Shown: positions 51,430 through 60,882, numbered from the stretch's first letter. The stretch is DNA of 64,000 nt from Streptomyces spiralis (GCF_014654675.1 NZ_BNBC01000008.1:124001-188000), one strand, 5' to 3'. The notes: generated by a model not told the origin, from the letters alone. Numbers and translations: made by a program.

Positions 51430-51982
51430 GGGCGATGGTGGGCGGCCGGCGCATCACCACACCGGAGGAATCCGAACGCCTGGAGCCGAAGCTGATCACC
51501 GCCACGGAACTCGACGGTCCCTACGACCTGATCCTGCTGACCGTGAAAGCCGGTTCCCTCGAGGCCGCCCTCCAGGACCTCAAGCCGGCGGTCGGCCCGC
51601 GCACTGCGATCGTCCCCTTCCTCAACGGCATCGACCACCTCGACGTGATCGACACCCAGTTCCCCCCAGCCGTCCTCGGAGCCGTCGTGAAGGTCGCGGC
51701 GCAGCTCACCCCGGACGGCGCGATCACCGTGTCGGCACCGGGTGCGAGCCTCGAGATCAGTGAACTCGACGGAGGGCACACGACCCGTCTGCGCGACACG
51801 GCCGCCGCGCTGGACGTCGCCGGCTTCGACGTCCAGGTCTCCGACCGCATCCTCACGTCGTCCTGGCCTCCCTCGCCCGTGCGGCGAAGCGCCTCGGCCT
51901 GTCCGCTCCGCTGCTGAACGCCGCCGTGGTCCGCCTCCGGGTGCACAACCAGCGCGTGGCGAACGCCTCCCGGCCGGGCTGA
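51430..51982 (+). pseudogene. Decayed 2-dehydropantoate 2-reductase (PanE/ApbA) gene
   Basis: The middle of a ketopantoate reductase is readable: GPYDLILLTVKAGSLEAALQ, AVGPRTAIVPFLNGIDHLDV and AVLGAVVKVAAQLTPDGAIT. The N-terminal Rossmann GxGxxG is missing. After DVQVSDRILTS the frame jumps to VLASLARAAKRLGLSAPLLN and VRLRVHNQRVANASRPG, and the central part of the C-terminal domain is deleted. The gene cannot make an active enzyme. Confidence 0.65.
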
Positions 51983-52069
51983 GACCGGGCGGACGGCAAC
52001 CGAACGTCCGACGCACCGCGGTCGCCGCGGCCTCGTGCGGGCCGCGGCGACCGGTTCCCGGGTGGTTCC

Positions 52070-53353
52070 TCACGCCTGGGGAACGCCTCCGGTGGCGGGG
52101 GTGCGGGTCGCGCGCAGGCGCTGGGCGAGCAGGGCGAGGGCGCAGAGAGCGGCGACCGTCGCCGCGTAGGTGACGAACGTGTCGTGCAGACCGGCGTGCG
52201 TGGCGGCGATGCCGGCGATCACGGCCGGGATGCTGAAGGCCAGGTAGGAGATGACGAAGGCGACGGAGAGCAGCTCGCTGCGTTCGGCGGGGCGGGCTAT
52301 CCGGGCCAGTGTGCCGAAGCTGGCGAGGGCGGAGCCGCCGAAGCCGACGCCCGCGATCGCGGTTCCGAGCGCGGCCGCGGTCAGGGAGTGCTCCTCCACA
52401 CCGGTCAGGGCGACGGCCGTGCCGACGAGGAGCAGGGTCGCGCTGACGGCGAGGGTCCGTCCGACGGGCCAGCCGCGCAGGGCGAGGGCGGTGAGGAAGG
52501 CCGGGCCGGTGAGCAGGGTGACCACGAGTCCGCCGACGACGTGGCTGGAGAGGCCGAACAGGACGACGGCGACGGACGGGCCGAGCGAGAGGTAGAGGCC
52601 GCCGAGTGCCCAGCTCGCGATGAGGATCGGGACCAGGCTCAGCAGGTCGGCCCGCAGGTGGGGGGCGATCCGCAGGCGGGGCTGGAGCGAGCGGGCGGCG
52701 CCGGGGCGGCGCAGCGAGGTCTCGGGCAGGGCCGACAGGAGGGCGCCGGCCACCACGAGGGCGAGGAGCAGCAGCACGTAGACGAGGCGGGTGGGGTGCG
52801 GCCCGTACTCGATGAGGAGCCCGCATCCGAGCGAGCCCAGTCCGAGTCCGAAGGTGGGCGCGGTGCCCGTGACGAGGCCCGCCCGGTGCGGGGCGTGCGC
52901 GGGGTTGAGGTCGGACAGGGCGGCGCCGAGCGTGGTCATGGCGGCCCCGGTGGCGATGCCCTGGATGAAGCGTGCCGTCAGCAGCAGGCCGACGTTGCCC
53001 GCGGTGAGGAACAGGACCATCGAGGCCGCTTCGAGGGCGATCGCGGAGAGCAGGACCGGACGGCGGCCGAGGTGGTCGGAGAGGGCGCCGAGGACGAGCA
53101 GCGCCCCGATCATGCCGAGCACGTAGACAGCGAAGACCGTGGTGAGGGTGGTGGCGGAGAAGTGCCATTCCTGCTGGTAGACGACATAGAGCGGGGAGGG
53201 TGCGCTCGAGGCGGCCATGAACAGCACGAAGACGACCGCCAGGGAGGCGAAGGCGACGGGACGGCTCAGCCGTCGTCGCCTCTCCTCCGGTGGCGCTACC
53301 CAGTCGGTGGGCGCCAGGGAGGGCTGGAGCTGGCACGGGGCGGGACCGGACAC
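52070..53353 (-). CDS. Major facilitator superfamily transporter
   Basis: 427 residues with 12 predicted helices. MFS motif A is ALSDHLGRRPVLLSA, and early segments include FMAASSAPSPLYVVYQQEWH and FAVYVLGMIGALLVLGAL. GTG 53353 is the start. It is divergent from a TetR gene with a clear inverted repeat between them, the standard design of an efflux pump with its repressor. Drug or metabolite export is likely; the substrate is unknown. Confidence 0.92.
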   Translation of the reverse strand: MSGPAPCQLQPSLAPTDWVAPPEERRRRLSRPVAFASLAVVFVLFMAASSAPSPLYVVYQQEWHFSATTLTTVFAVYVLGMIGALLVLGALSDHLGRRPVLLSAIALEAASMVLFLTAGNVGLLLTARFIQGIATGAAMTTLGAALSDLNPAHAPHRAGLVTGTAPTFGLGLGSLGCGLLIEYGPHPTRLVYVLLLLALVVAGALLSALPETSLRRPGAARSLQPRLRIAPHLRADLLSLVPILIASWALGGLYLSLGPSVAVVLFGLSSHVVGGLVVTLLTGPAFLTALALRGWPVGRTLAVSATLLLVGTAVALTGVEEHSLTAAALGTAIAGVGFGGSALASFGTLARIARPAERSELLSVAFVISYLAFSIPAVIAGIAATHAGLHDTFVTYAATVAALCALALLAQRLRATRTPATGGVPQA

Positions 53354-53373
53354 GACGCGACTCCAAAAGCAGT

Positions 53374-53412
53374 GATCGATGCGTTTAGAACGCTACCACT
53401 AACGCAACGATC
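53374..53412. promoter_or_regulatory. TetR-type operator between the MFS and TetR genes
   Basis: GATCGATGCGTT (53374-53385) and AACGCAACGATC (53401-53412) are inverted repeats matching at 11 of 12 positions. GATAAT at 53418-53423 is a -10 box six nt before the TetR ATG, which would therefore be leaderless. Confidence 0.7.
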
Positions 53413-53429
53413 AGTGCGATAATTTCCCC

Positions 53430-53996
53430 ATGGCTGACTCGTCGACCCAAGTACGTCCCGGCGGCCGCTCCGCGAAGGTGCGGGCGGCCGTCCACCACGC
53501 CGTCGCGGAACTCCTCGCCGAGGAGGAAGCGGAGACTTTGACCCTGCCCGCCGTGGCCGCGCGCGCCGGCGTGCACCCCACCACCCTGTACCGGCGCTGG
53601 GGGTCCACCGCCCAGCTACTCAACGACGTCGCCACCAGCCGCTTCACCGACGACCTGGTCGTCCCCGACTCCGGCTCCCTCGCCGGCGACCTCCAGCGCT
53701 GGCTCGCCGACGTGGCCACCGACGTCGCCGACCCGGACACGCTCGCCCTCATGCGGGCGACCATCGGCTCCGGCCCGGCGGGCGGCTGCGCCTGCGTCGA
53801 GGACCGCCACCGCCAGCTCGGCGCGATCATCCGGCGCGAACAGGACCGCGGGGGGACGGCACTCGACGTGGAGACCGCGGCGGACTTCCTCCTCGGCCCG
53901 CTCTACTACCGCGCCATTTTCACCCCCGAGCCCGCCTCCGCCGACTGGGCCCGCACGCTGGTGTCCACCTATCTGGCGACGCTCCGGACGCCCTGA
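53430..53996 (+). CDS. TetR/AcrR family transcriptional regulator
   Basis: 188 residues. The HTH reads ALTLPAVAARAGVH-like: TLTLPAVAARAGVHPTTLYR, RWGSTAQLLNDVATSR. The C-terminal domain (TetR_C_11-like) has LALMRATIGSGPAGGCACVE. It follows a -10 box by six nt and lacks a ribosome site, so it is probably leaderless. It most likely represses the divergent MFS gene and itself. Confidence 0.92.
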   Translation: MADSSTQVRPGGRSAKVRAAVHHAVAELLAEEEAETLTLPAVAARAGVHPTTLYRRWGSTAQLLNDVATSRFTDDLVVPDSGSLAGDLQRWLADVATDVADPDTLALMRATIGSGPAGGCACVEDRHRQLGAIIRREQDRGGTALDVETAADFLLGPLYYRAIFTPEPASADWARTLVSTYLATLRTP

Positions 53997-54365
53997 GCCG
54001 CACACGGATCGCGAGGGCGCGGCGTGGCACACACATGCGTCTCGCCCTAGGGAGTGTCTTTCCGATCATCCGATCGTTGGGTTGCGGCCCCGACGAACTC
54101 GCCCAGGCGGACAGCCAGGAGCAGGCGCGGGCAGAGCGCGCTACGGGCCGTGGGGGCCGGGTCGTCGCTGCCCCTCGACTGCAGCGGGCGGGCCGATCGG
54201 GCCTCTTGAACGGCAGGAGTCCCCGGGAGGGGCCGGTTCGCAGGTCATTCACTCGTTCAAGTGAATAGGCCGAACGTATGACCGTGGGGCCTTCTTTGCT
54301 GGGTAACGTGCGGGCTCGACCGGCCCGGCAGGGCCGGTTCGGAGCGCGGTCAGAAGGGTGCGGGG
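53997..54365. other. Intergenic stretch before the cholesterol oxidase gene
   Basis: About 370 bp. No gene is supported. AT-rich patches at 54050-54085 and 54240-54280 could hold the promoter of the oxidase. GAAGGGTGCGGGG is its ribosome region. Confidence 0.35.
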
Positions 54366-56198
54366 ATGACGGACGGTCCTTCGAACCAGGGCGGCGGGCT
54401 GTCGCGGCGCAGGCTGCTCGCGTCGTCGGCCGCCGCGGGCGGCGCGGTCTGGTTGCTGCGCGGGCTGGTCCGGCCGGGCAGCGCCTACGCGGCCTCGGCA
54501 CCGCCGCCGGGCTTCCCGGCCGGGATCGACGTCTATCAGCGCACGTACGAGAACTGGGCCGGTGAGATTCGTACCGACCAGCTGTGGACGTGCGCGCCGC
54601 GCAGCCCTCAGGAGGTGCTCGACGTCGTCAACTGGGCCTACGGCGCCGGCTGGACCGTACGCGCGCAAGGGCAGCGGCATGGCTGGGCCCCCCTCACGGT
54701 GGCCGACGGCACACCCGCCGCGGCCCGGGTCGTCCTGCTGGACACGACCGCACACCTCACCGCGATGTCGCTGGAGCAGCAGGCCGCCGACGGGTCGGCC
54801 CGGGTCCGGGTCCAGGCCGGCGCCTCGCTGGAGACGCTGCTCGCGTTCGCCGGCGAGGGTGGATACGGGGTCGCCTCCGCGCCGGCACCCGGCGATCTGT
54901 CGGTCGGTGGCGCGCTTGCCATCGGCGCGCATGGCACGGCCGTCCCCGCCGTCGGCGAGAGCCCGTCGTCCGGCCACGGCTACGGCTCGCTGAGCAACCT
55001 GGTCACCGAGCTGACCGTGGTCGTCTGGGACGACGCCACCGGCCGCTACGTCCTGCGGACCGTCGGCCGAGCCGAGCCCGACTGTGCTGCGCTCCTCACT
55101 CACCTCGGCCGCTCGCTCGTCACTGAGGCCGTCGTGCGGGTGGGCACCGACCACCATCTGCGCTGCCAGTCCATTCTGGACATCCCCGCCACCGAGCTGT
55201 TCGCCGCCCCCGGTGCTCCGGCCGGCACGCGGACCCTGGCCGGCTTCGTGGACCGCACCGGCCGGGTCGAGGCGATCTGGTTCGCCTTCACCGACTGCCC
55301 CTGGCTGAAGGTCTGGAGTGTCGCCCCGAAGCGGCCGCTCACCGCCCGCGCGGTCGACGAACCGTACAACTACCCGTTCTCCGACTCCCTCCCCGAGCCG
55401 GTAGCCCGGCTGGCCGGGGACCTGGTCTCCGGGGCGTGGGCGAGTGCGCCGCTCTTCGGGCAGGTCCAGTACCTGCTGGCCAAGGTCGCGTTGACCGGCG
55501 ACATCACCGACGTCCTGCTCTCGGGGACCCTAGTGCGGGACGTGCTGACCGGCGACGTGCTCACCCACCTGCTGGCAGGCGGTCTGCGCTCTGACCTGTG
55601 GGGGGCCTCCCGCAACCTGCTGCAGTACGTGCGGCCCACCACGCTGCGCGAGACCGCCAACGGCTACGCCGTCCTCACCCGCCGCGCCGATCTGCAGTGG
55701 GTGGTCAGCCAGTTCACCGGCTTCTATCGCACGCTGCTCACCCAGTACGCGGCGCGCGGCGAGTACCCGGTCAACGGCCAGGTGGAGATCCGGGTGACTG
55801 GTCTGGAGGACCCGTTCGTGTGCGGTGTCCCCGGCGCGCGGCCCCCGCTGCTGTCCGCCCTGCGGCCGCGTCCCGACCGGCCGGACGTCGACACCGCCGT
55901 GTGGATCGACGTCCTCTCCCTGCCGACGACACCCGCCCTGCACCGCTTCTACCGCGACATCGAGCAATTCCTCCTGGCCCTGGACGGGGACCGGGCGACA
56001 GTTCGCGTGGAGTGGTCCAAGGGCTGGGCCTACAGCGACACCGCCGCGTGGTCCGACCCGGACGTCCTCACCCGGGCCATTCCCGCCAGCCAGCGCGCCG
56101 GGGGCGGCCCGGGCTGGGACGAGGCGGTCGCGATTCTCGACCGGCTCGACCCCCACCGCGTGTTGTCCAGCCCGTTCCTCGACGCGCTGCTGCGCTGA
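54366..56198 (+). CDS. Type II (vanillyl-alcohol-oxidase-type) cholesterol oxidase, Tat-exported
   Basis: 610 residues. A Tat signal (SRRRLLASSAAAGG, residues 13-26, cleavage near residue 43) is followed by a PCMH-type FAD domain (70-250) and the large BcoI cholesterol-oxidase substrate domain (250-610). QGQRHGWAPL at 101-110 contains His105, the candidate for covalent FAD. GYGSLSNLVTELTVVVWD and NGQVEIRVTGLEDPF also match. It oxidises cholesterol or another 3-beta-hydroxysteroid to the 4-en-3-one with H2O2, outside the cell. It stands alone. Confidence 0.9.
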   Translation: MTDGPSNQGGGLSRRRLLASSAAAGGAVWLLRGLVRPGSAYAASAPPPGFPAGIDVYQRTYENWAGEIRTDQLWTCAPRSPQEVLDVVNWAYGAGWTVRAQGQRHGWAPLTVADGTPAAARVVLLDTTAHLTAMSLEQQAADGSARVRVQAGASLETLLAFAGEGGYGVASAPAPGDLSVGGALAIGAHGTAVPAVGESPSSGHGYGSLSNLVTELTVVVWDDATGRYVLRTVGRAEPDCAALLTHLGRSLVTEAVVRVGTDHHLRCQSILDIPATELFAAPGAPAGTRTLAGFVDRTGRVEAIWFAFTDCPWLKVWSVAPKRPLTARAVDEPYNYPFSDSLPEPVARLAGDLVSGAWASAPLFGQVQYLLAKVALTGDITDVLLSGTLVRDVLTGDVLTHLLAGGLRSDLWGASRNLLQYVRPTTLRETANGYAVLTRRADLQWVVSQFTGFYRTLLTQYAARGEYPVNGQVEIRVTGLEDPFVCGVPGARPPLLSALRPRPDRPDVDTAVWIDVLSLPTTPALHRFYRDIEQFLLALDGDRATVRVEWSKGWAYSDTAAWSDPDVLTRAIPASQRAGGGPGWDEAVAILDRLDPHRVLSSPFLDALLR

Positions 56199-56382
56199 GC
56201 GGGCGGGCAATGCCGGCCTTCCGGCGTGTCGGCGTCGCCTGCATCGTGGTTCTGGATCACTTTCCGTGCCAGTGCCACCGAGGGTCACCACAACCGCGAT
56301 CATGAACGGCCTCGCGCCGTACGGAGCGCGACGCGCTGGGCACAGTGAGTGATCGCTTGGGGATCGTGACGGCCGCGGGCAA

Positions 56383-56925
56383 CTACCAGAGCCAGCGGTC
56401 GAGGAACTCGGCCCAGATGAACCCGTGGTAGCCGTCGAAGGCAGGTGGATCGATCTTCTTGAGTTCGTCAGCGAGTATGCGGAGTTCGGCCAGGGCTTCG
56501 TCCTCGCGGTCATCCGGATCGCGGAGGACCTCGGACTCGCTGACGTGCAGGCCGTAGTGGTGCAGGGTCCGCAGCCACAGGTCGATGGATGAGTTGGCGA
56601 ACCATGCCTCGCCCTGAGGAAGGACGTAGTAAACCGTCCCTGTGCCGGGTTCGACCCCGAACGACCATTGCAGACCCGGCACGAGGTCGCCATGGTGATT
56701 CTGGGTGAGGAGGTAGAGCGACCTACCAGTTGACGTCTGGAGTGCTGGAGCCGCCTCCATCTGGAACGATACGTACTCGATCAACTGATCAACGACAGGG
56801 ATCCCGGCATCGACAAGCAGTGCCTTCTGTTCCCCGGGGATCTGCCGGCCCGACACGACTGCCGGGTCTGCCCTGATTACGTCCCCGGTGCCGGCCCAGG
56901 CAGTGAGCTCGTCAAACGTTGTCAT
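56383..56925 (-). CDS. SUKH-4-like (immunity-type) protein
   Basis: 180 residues. MTTFDELTAWAGTGDVIRAD, IPVVDQLIEYVSFQ, GEAWFANSSIDLWLRTLHHY and FDGYHGFIWAEFLDRWLW match the SUKH-4 superfamily pattern. These proteins often neutralise polymorphic toxins and are scattered singly in Streptomyces. No toxin is encoded beside it. AAGGAT precedes ATG 56925. The role as immunity protein is inference from the fold. Confidence 0.72.
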   Translation of the reverse strand: MTTFDELTAWAGTGDVIRADPAVVSGRQIPGEQKALLVDAGIPVVDQLIEYVSFQMEAAPALQTSTGRSLYLLTQNHHGDLVPGLQWSFGVEPGTGTVYYVLPQGEAWFANSSIDLWLRTLHHYGLHVSESEVLRDPDDREDEALAELRILADELKKIDPPAFDGYHGFIWAEFLDRWLW

Positions 56926-57280
56926 GCCTGATCCTTCCGCGGCCGGCTGTGATGCGGACCCTGTCGAGCAGGGCTGACAGACACGGAGCCCATCAGGGAC
57001 GACACACTCCTCAGTGACCGCCGGGGGCGTATCGGCTCCAGGTTCCGCCGGCCTCGGTGACCAGGCGGGTGGTGGTCTTGCCGTACGCCAGCGAGGAAGG
57101 TGCCCCGCACGACGGCGAGCGGCAAGAAACAGTCGGTGTAAGTGTTCGGTGAGAGCTGTGCTCAAAGGCGATTGAGTCGGCCCGCCGTGGCGGTCATGTG
57201 CTTGACAGGGGAATCACGTCCGCTGGCCGACCGTCCCTCTCTTCGCGTAAACCCCGTCGGGTATCGGGGCGAGCCGTCCG
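56926..57280. other. Intergenic stretch, possible gene remnant
   Basis: About 355 bp. On the minus strand LAYGKTTTRLVTEAGGTWSR near 57030-57100 looks coding but has no start and runs into a stop. Nothing else is recognised. Confidence 0.3.
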
Positions 57281-57317
57281 TTGACGCCCACTAGATACTG
57301 AGTGTAGATACTGGGGT
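57281..57317 (+). promoter_or_regulatory. Leaderless PadR-operon promoter with direct-repeat operator
   Basis: TTGACG (57281-57286), 18 bp, TAGATA (57305-57310), and the ATG at 57318 seven nt later. TAGATACTG occurs twice, at 57292-57300 and 57305-57313, overlapping the promoter. A PadR repressor would block its own operon here. Confidence 0.7.
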
Positions 57318-57842
57318 ATGACCGTTCCTCTGGCACTCCTTGGACTCCTTGAACGGGAGTCGAGCCACGGCTACGACCTCAAGCGCGACTACGACACCTA
57401 TTTCGGCCGGGGCAAGCCGCTGCCCGCCGGGCAGGTCTACTCGACCCTGGGGCGCCTTGCCCGTGACGGGAAGGTCGAGGTCGGTGAGACCGGGCCCGGT
57501 TCGGGGCCGGACCGCAAGCGCTATGTGATCACCGAGCTCGGGGTCACGCAGGTCGAGAGCTGGCTGACCGAGCCGGTCGCGGGTGAACCACACCTGCAGA
57601 CAGTGCTGTTCACCAAGGTCGTACTGGCGGTGCTGTTGGAGCGCGACCCCCGCGTGTACCTCGACATCCAGCGTGCCGCCCACATGGAGCGAATGAGGGA
57701 GCTGACCGAGCTGCGCCGGACCGGCAGCACGATCGACTCCATCCTGGCCGATCACGGCGTGTTCCACTTGGAGGCCGATCTGCGGTGGATGGACCAGACC
57801 GTGGCACGGCTCGCCGCTCTGACAGCGGAGGTGCGCTCATGA
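57318..57842 (+). CDS. PadR family transcriptional regulator
   Basis: 174 residues. The winged HTH has LALLGLLERESSHGYDLKRD, LPAGQVYSTLGRLARDGKVE and GPDRKRYVITELG; a helical C-terminus (Vir_act_alpha_C type) follows. It is the first gene of a coupled operon with an ABC ATPase and an FtsX-type permease. PadR proteins of this kind repress their transporter until a drug or peptide binds. The stop overlaps the ATPase start (ATGA). Confidence 0.94.
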   Translation: MTVPLALLGLLERESSHGYDLKRDYDTYFGRGKPLPAGQVYSTLGRLARDGKVEVGETGPGSGPDRKRYVITELGVTQVESWLTEPVAGEPHLQTVLFTKVVLAVLLERDPRVYLDIQRAAHMERMRELTELRRTGSTIDSILADHGVFHLEADLRWMDQTVARLAALTAEVRS

Positions 57843-58537
57843 GTTCGGACGATGGCTTTCTCGTGCAAGCGCAGGATGCTGTCCTGTCGTTCGGGCAGAC
57901 ACCCGCGCTGCAGGGCGCGAACCTCTCTGCCCGTGCCGGCGAGATCCTCGCGGTCACCGGCCCGAGTGGCTCCGGCAAGTCCACTCTGCTGCACTGCCTG
58001 GCCGGGATCCTCGTCCCTGACTCCGGCGAGATCTGGTTCGACGGCCATCGCATCGACACTCAGGGCGAGCCCGAACGCAGCACGCTGCGCCGGGATCACT
58101 TCGGCTTTGTTTTCCAGTTCGGTCAGCTCGTCCCCGAGTTGACGGCTGAGGAGAACGTCGCTCTGCCGCTGCTGCTTGCCAAGTCCCGCAGGGCGAGCGC
58201 GCTGGCCGAGGCCCGGTCGTGGTTCGGGCGGCTCGGCCTGGACGGCCTCGAGGCGCGCCGATCGGGCGAACTCTCCGGCGGACAGGCACAGCGTGTCGCC
58301 CTGGCGCGTGCCCTGGTCTCCCGGCCCAAGGTGCTGTTCGCCGACGAGCCGACCGGGGCGCTCGACTCGCTCACCGGCGAGCACGTGATGGACCTGCTGG
58401 TCGCCTCCGCACGGGAGGAGGGCACCACGGTCGTCCTGGTCACCCACGAGCCGCGGGTGGCTGCCTACGCGAACCGCGAAGTCATCGTCCGCGACGGCAA
58501 GGTCACGCCGCTCTTCGTCGAACGGCTCACCTCGTGA
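57839..58537 (+). CDS. ABC transporter ATP-binding protein (MacB/LolD type)
   Basis: 232 residues. Walker A GPSGSGKST is at 41-49, the Q-loop in FVFQFGQLVPELTAEENVAL, the signature ELSGGQAQRVALARAL, Walker B KVLFADEPTGALDS and the H-loop in VLVTHEPRVA. The close relation to LolD/MacB ATPases suits the downstream FtsX permease. Starts and stops overlap with both neighbours (ATGA and GTGA). Confidence 0.95.
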   Translation: MSSDDGFLVQAQDAVLSFGQTPALQGANLSARAGEILAVTGPSGSGKSTLLHCLAGILVPDSGEIWFDGHRIDTQGEPERSTLRRDHFGFVFQFGQLVPELTAEENVALPLLLAKSRRASALAEARSWFGRLGLDGLEARRSGELSGGQAQRVALARALVSRPKVLFADEPTGALDSLTGEHVMDLLVASAREEGTTVVLVTHEPRVAAYANREVIVRDGKVTPLFVERLTS

Positions 58538-60831
58538 TCCGCCTCGGCCTGCGCCTCACCCTGAGCGGCGGCAGGGAGGCCGGCTCCCGCCTCGCCGTCA
58601 TCGTGGCCGCCGTCGCCCTCGGCGTTGGATTGCTGCTGAGCATCCTGGCGGCCATCAACGCCACCGCCACCCAGAACAGCCGAAACGCCTGGCTCAACAC
58701 CGGCTCCGGCAAAAGCGCGACGAGCCAGTCCGCAGCGAAGGCAGACACCGACTCGCTGTGGTGGCTGCTGAGAGCGGACCACTTCGACGGCAAAACCATC
58801 GGCCGTGTCGACGTCGCCGCCACCGGCCCGAACTCCCCAATCCCGCCAGGACTCTCACGCCTTCCCAAACCGGGCGAGTTCTACGCCTCACCGGCTCTGG
58901 ACAAGCTCCTCCACTCAACCCCGGCCGCCGAACTGGCCGACCGCTACCCCGGCCACCAGGTGGGCACGGTCGGCAACGCGGCGCTCCCGGGCCCCGACTC
59001 CCTGGTCGTCGTCATCGGCCACCGCCCCGACCAGCTCGCCAAACAGCACGACGCCACTCAGGTCACCACGATCACCACCACGACCCCCAGCAGCTGCAAC
59101 GGCACGAACTGCACGGTCAGGGCGGGCATCGACAGCAGAGGCATCAAGCTCATCCTCTCCGTCGCGGGCACCGCCCTGATCTTCCCCGTGCTCATCCTCA
59201 TCGGCACGGCCACCCGGCTTGCAGCCGCCCGCCGCGAGCAGCGCTTCGCCGCGATGCGCCTGGTGGGCGCCACACCGCGGCAGATCTCGATGCTCTCCAC
59301 CGTCGAATCGACGCTCGCAGCGATCGCCGGCACAGCCGTCGGCTTCGGCCTCTTCTACCTGTTCCGTACGCAGTTGGCCTTGGTCAACCTCACGCGGACG
59401 CCCTACTTCGCCGGCGACCTCACGCTCCGGACCAGCGACATCCTGCTCATCTCCGTCGCCGTCCCGGTGGGGGCCGCCGTCGCGGCCCGGATCGCCCTGC
59501 GCCGCGTGCAGGTCTCCCCGCTCGGGGTCACCCGGCGCGTCACGCCACGCCCGCCGCGGGTCTACCGGGTGATCCCGCTGGCCGTCGGTATCGCCGAACT
59601 CACGTACACCATCGGCCGGGTGCCCAGGAGCACGAACGGCCAGATCTGGGTCTTCGTCCCGGGAATCCTGCTGGTCCTGACCGGACTCGTCATCGCCGGC
59701 CCCTGGCTGACCATGGCCGGAGCCCGCCTCCTGGCCCGGCAGACCAGCCGCCCCGCGCTGCTCGTCGCGGGCCGACGGCTCGCGGACGACCCGAAGGCCG
59801 GCTTCCGCACGGTCAGCGGGCTGGTCCTCGCCCTGTGCGTCACCAGCGCCGCCGTCGGGGTCATCGGCTCGCTGAACGCCGAGCGCAGCATCCCGCAGGC
59901 CAGCCGGGCGGTCGCCGGCGCCTTGGACGCCAACTACGCCCACGGCTTCGACCGCGCCACCGGGCGTCAGATCGGCAGTGTGCCGCCACTCTCGAAGGCT
60001 GCCGTCGGCGACCTGAACTCCGTACCGGGCGTCAAAGGCGTCCTGATGATCCACACGAATCCGCTCGGCACCACGGACCCGACCATTCACGGCCCAAAGG
60101 GCGTCGGAACCCCTCCGGTCGCAGGCCTGGCCTCATGCACGGAGCTCGCAAGGATGCCGGCCAACAGCGGATGCCCCGCCGGAGCCCAAACGGTGTCGGT
60201 CGCCCAGAACTACGGCAGCTTCGGAACGTACCACTGGATGCGCTGGCCCACGGCATGGCCCGCCGCCGACATCTCCGCCCAGCGCCTCGCCCGCCTCCCG
60301 GTCCAGGAGATCGTCGTGGCCACCAACGGGTCGACGTCGGCGATCGAACGTGCGCGCACCATCCTCGCGAACACGTATCCCGACCAGGACGTCCCCTGGA
60401 CCGTCCGCGAGGACCATGCCCAAAGTGGCGCACAGCTCGCCGGATACCAGCAACTGGCCAATGTGGTCATCCTGGTCAGCTTCCCCATCGCCGGCTGCAG
60501 CCTGGCGGTGAGCGTGGCTGCGGGCCTGAACGACCGCAAGCGCCCCTTTAGCCTGCTGCGGCTGACCGGCACCCAGCTCGGGGTGCTGCGCCGGGTAGTC
60601 CTCCTGGAGAGCGCGGTCCCGCTCCTGTCGGTCGCCGTAGTGGCGATCGGGATGGGCTTCCTGGCTGCCCAGCTGTTCGTACAGGCACAGTTCAGGTACT
60701 CGATCCAGCCACCGGGGATCCAGTACTACGCGATCGTGCTCGCCGGGCTTGTCGCCTCGCTGGCGGTGATCGCGTCCACGATGCCGCTGCTCAGACGCAT
60801 CACGGGACCCGAAACGGCACGCAACGAGTAG
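58534..60831 (+). CDS. FtsX-domain ABC transporter permease
   Basis: 765 residues from GTG 58534, which overlaps the ATPase stop. One helix near the N-terminus (VIVAAVALGVGLLLSILAAI), a large extracytoplasmic part, and an FtsX module (about 220-330: LVGATPRQISMLSTVESTLA) are followed by central helices and a second FtsX module at the end (LLRLTGTQLGVLRRVVLLES). Two FtsX modules in one chain suggest it forms a complete membrane unit. It probably exports or extracts a peptide, lipid or antibiotic. PadR controls it. Confidence 0.93.
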   Translation: MIRLGLRLTLSGGREAGSRLAVIVAAVALGVGLLLSILAAINATATQNSRNAWLNTGSGKSATSQSAAKADTDSLWWLLRADHFDGKTIGRVDVAATGPNSPIPPGLSRLPKPGEFYASPALDKLLHSTPAAELADRYPGHQVGTVGNAALPGPDSLVVVIGHRPDQLAKQHDATQVTTITTTTPSSCNGTNCTVRAGIDSRGIKLILSVAGTALIFPVLILIGTATRLAAARREQRFAAMRLVGATPRQISMLSTVESTLAAIAGTAVGFGLFYLFRTQLALVNLTRTPYFAGDLTLRTSDILLISVAVPVGAAVAARIALRRVQVSPLGVTRRVTPRPPRVYRVIPLAVGIAELTYTIGRVPRSTNGQIWVFVPGILLVLTGLVIAGPWLTMAGARLLARQTSRPALLVAGRRLADDPKAGFRTVSGLVLALCVTSAAVGVIGSLNAERSIPQASRAVAGALDANYAHGFDRATGRQIGSVPPLSKAAVGDLNSVPGVKGVLMIHTNPLGTTDPTIHGPKGVGTPPVAGLASCTELARMPANSGCPAGAQTVSVAQNYGSFGTYHWMRWPTAWPAADISAQRLARLPVQEIVVATNGSTSAIERARTILANTYPDQDVPWTVREDHAQSGAQLAGYQQLANVVILVSFPIAGCSLAVSVAAGLNDRKRPFSLLRLTGTQLGVLRRVVLLESAVPLLSVAVVAIGMGFLAAQLFVQAQFRYSIQPPGIQYYAIVLAGLVASLAVIASTMPLLRRITGPETARNE

Positions 60832-60840
60832 CCGCTACGA

Positions 60841-60882
60841 GGATGGCCTGGACCGGCTGACCACAGCCGGTCCAGGCCATCC
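60841..60882. terminator. Perfect 19-bp stem terminator after the PadR-ABC operon
   Basis: Arms 60841-60859 and 60864-60882 (beginning GGATGGCCTGGACCGG) are fully complementary around ACCA, ten bases beyond the permease stop. Confidence 0.85.
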
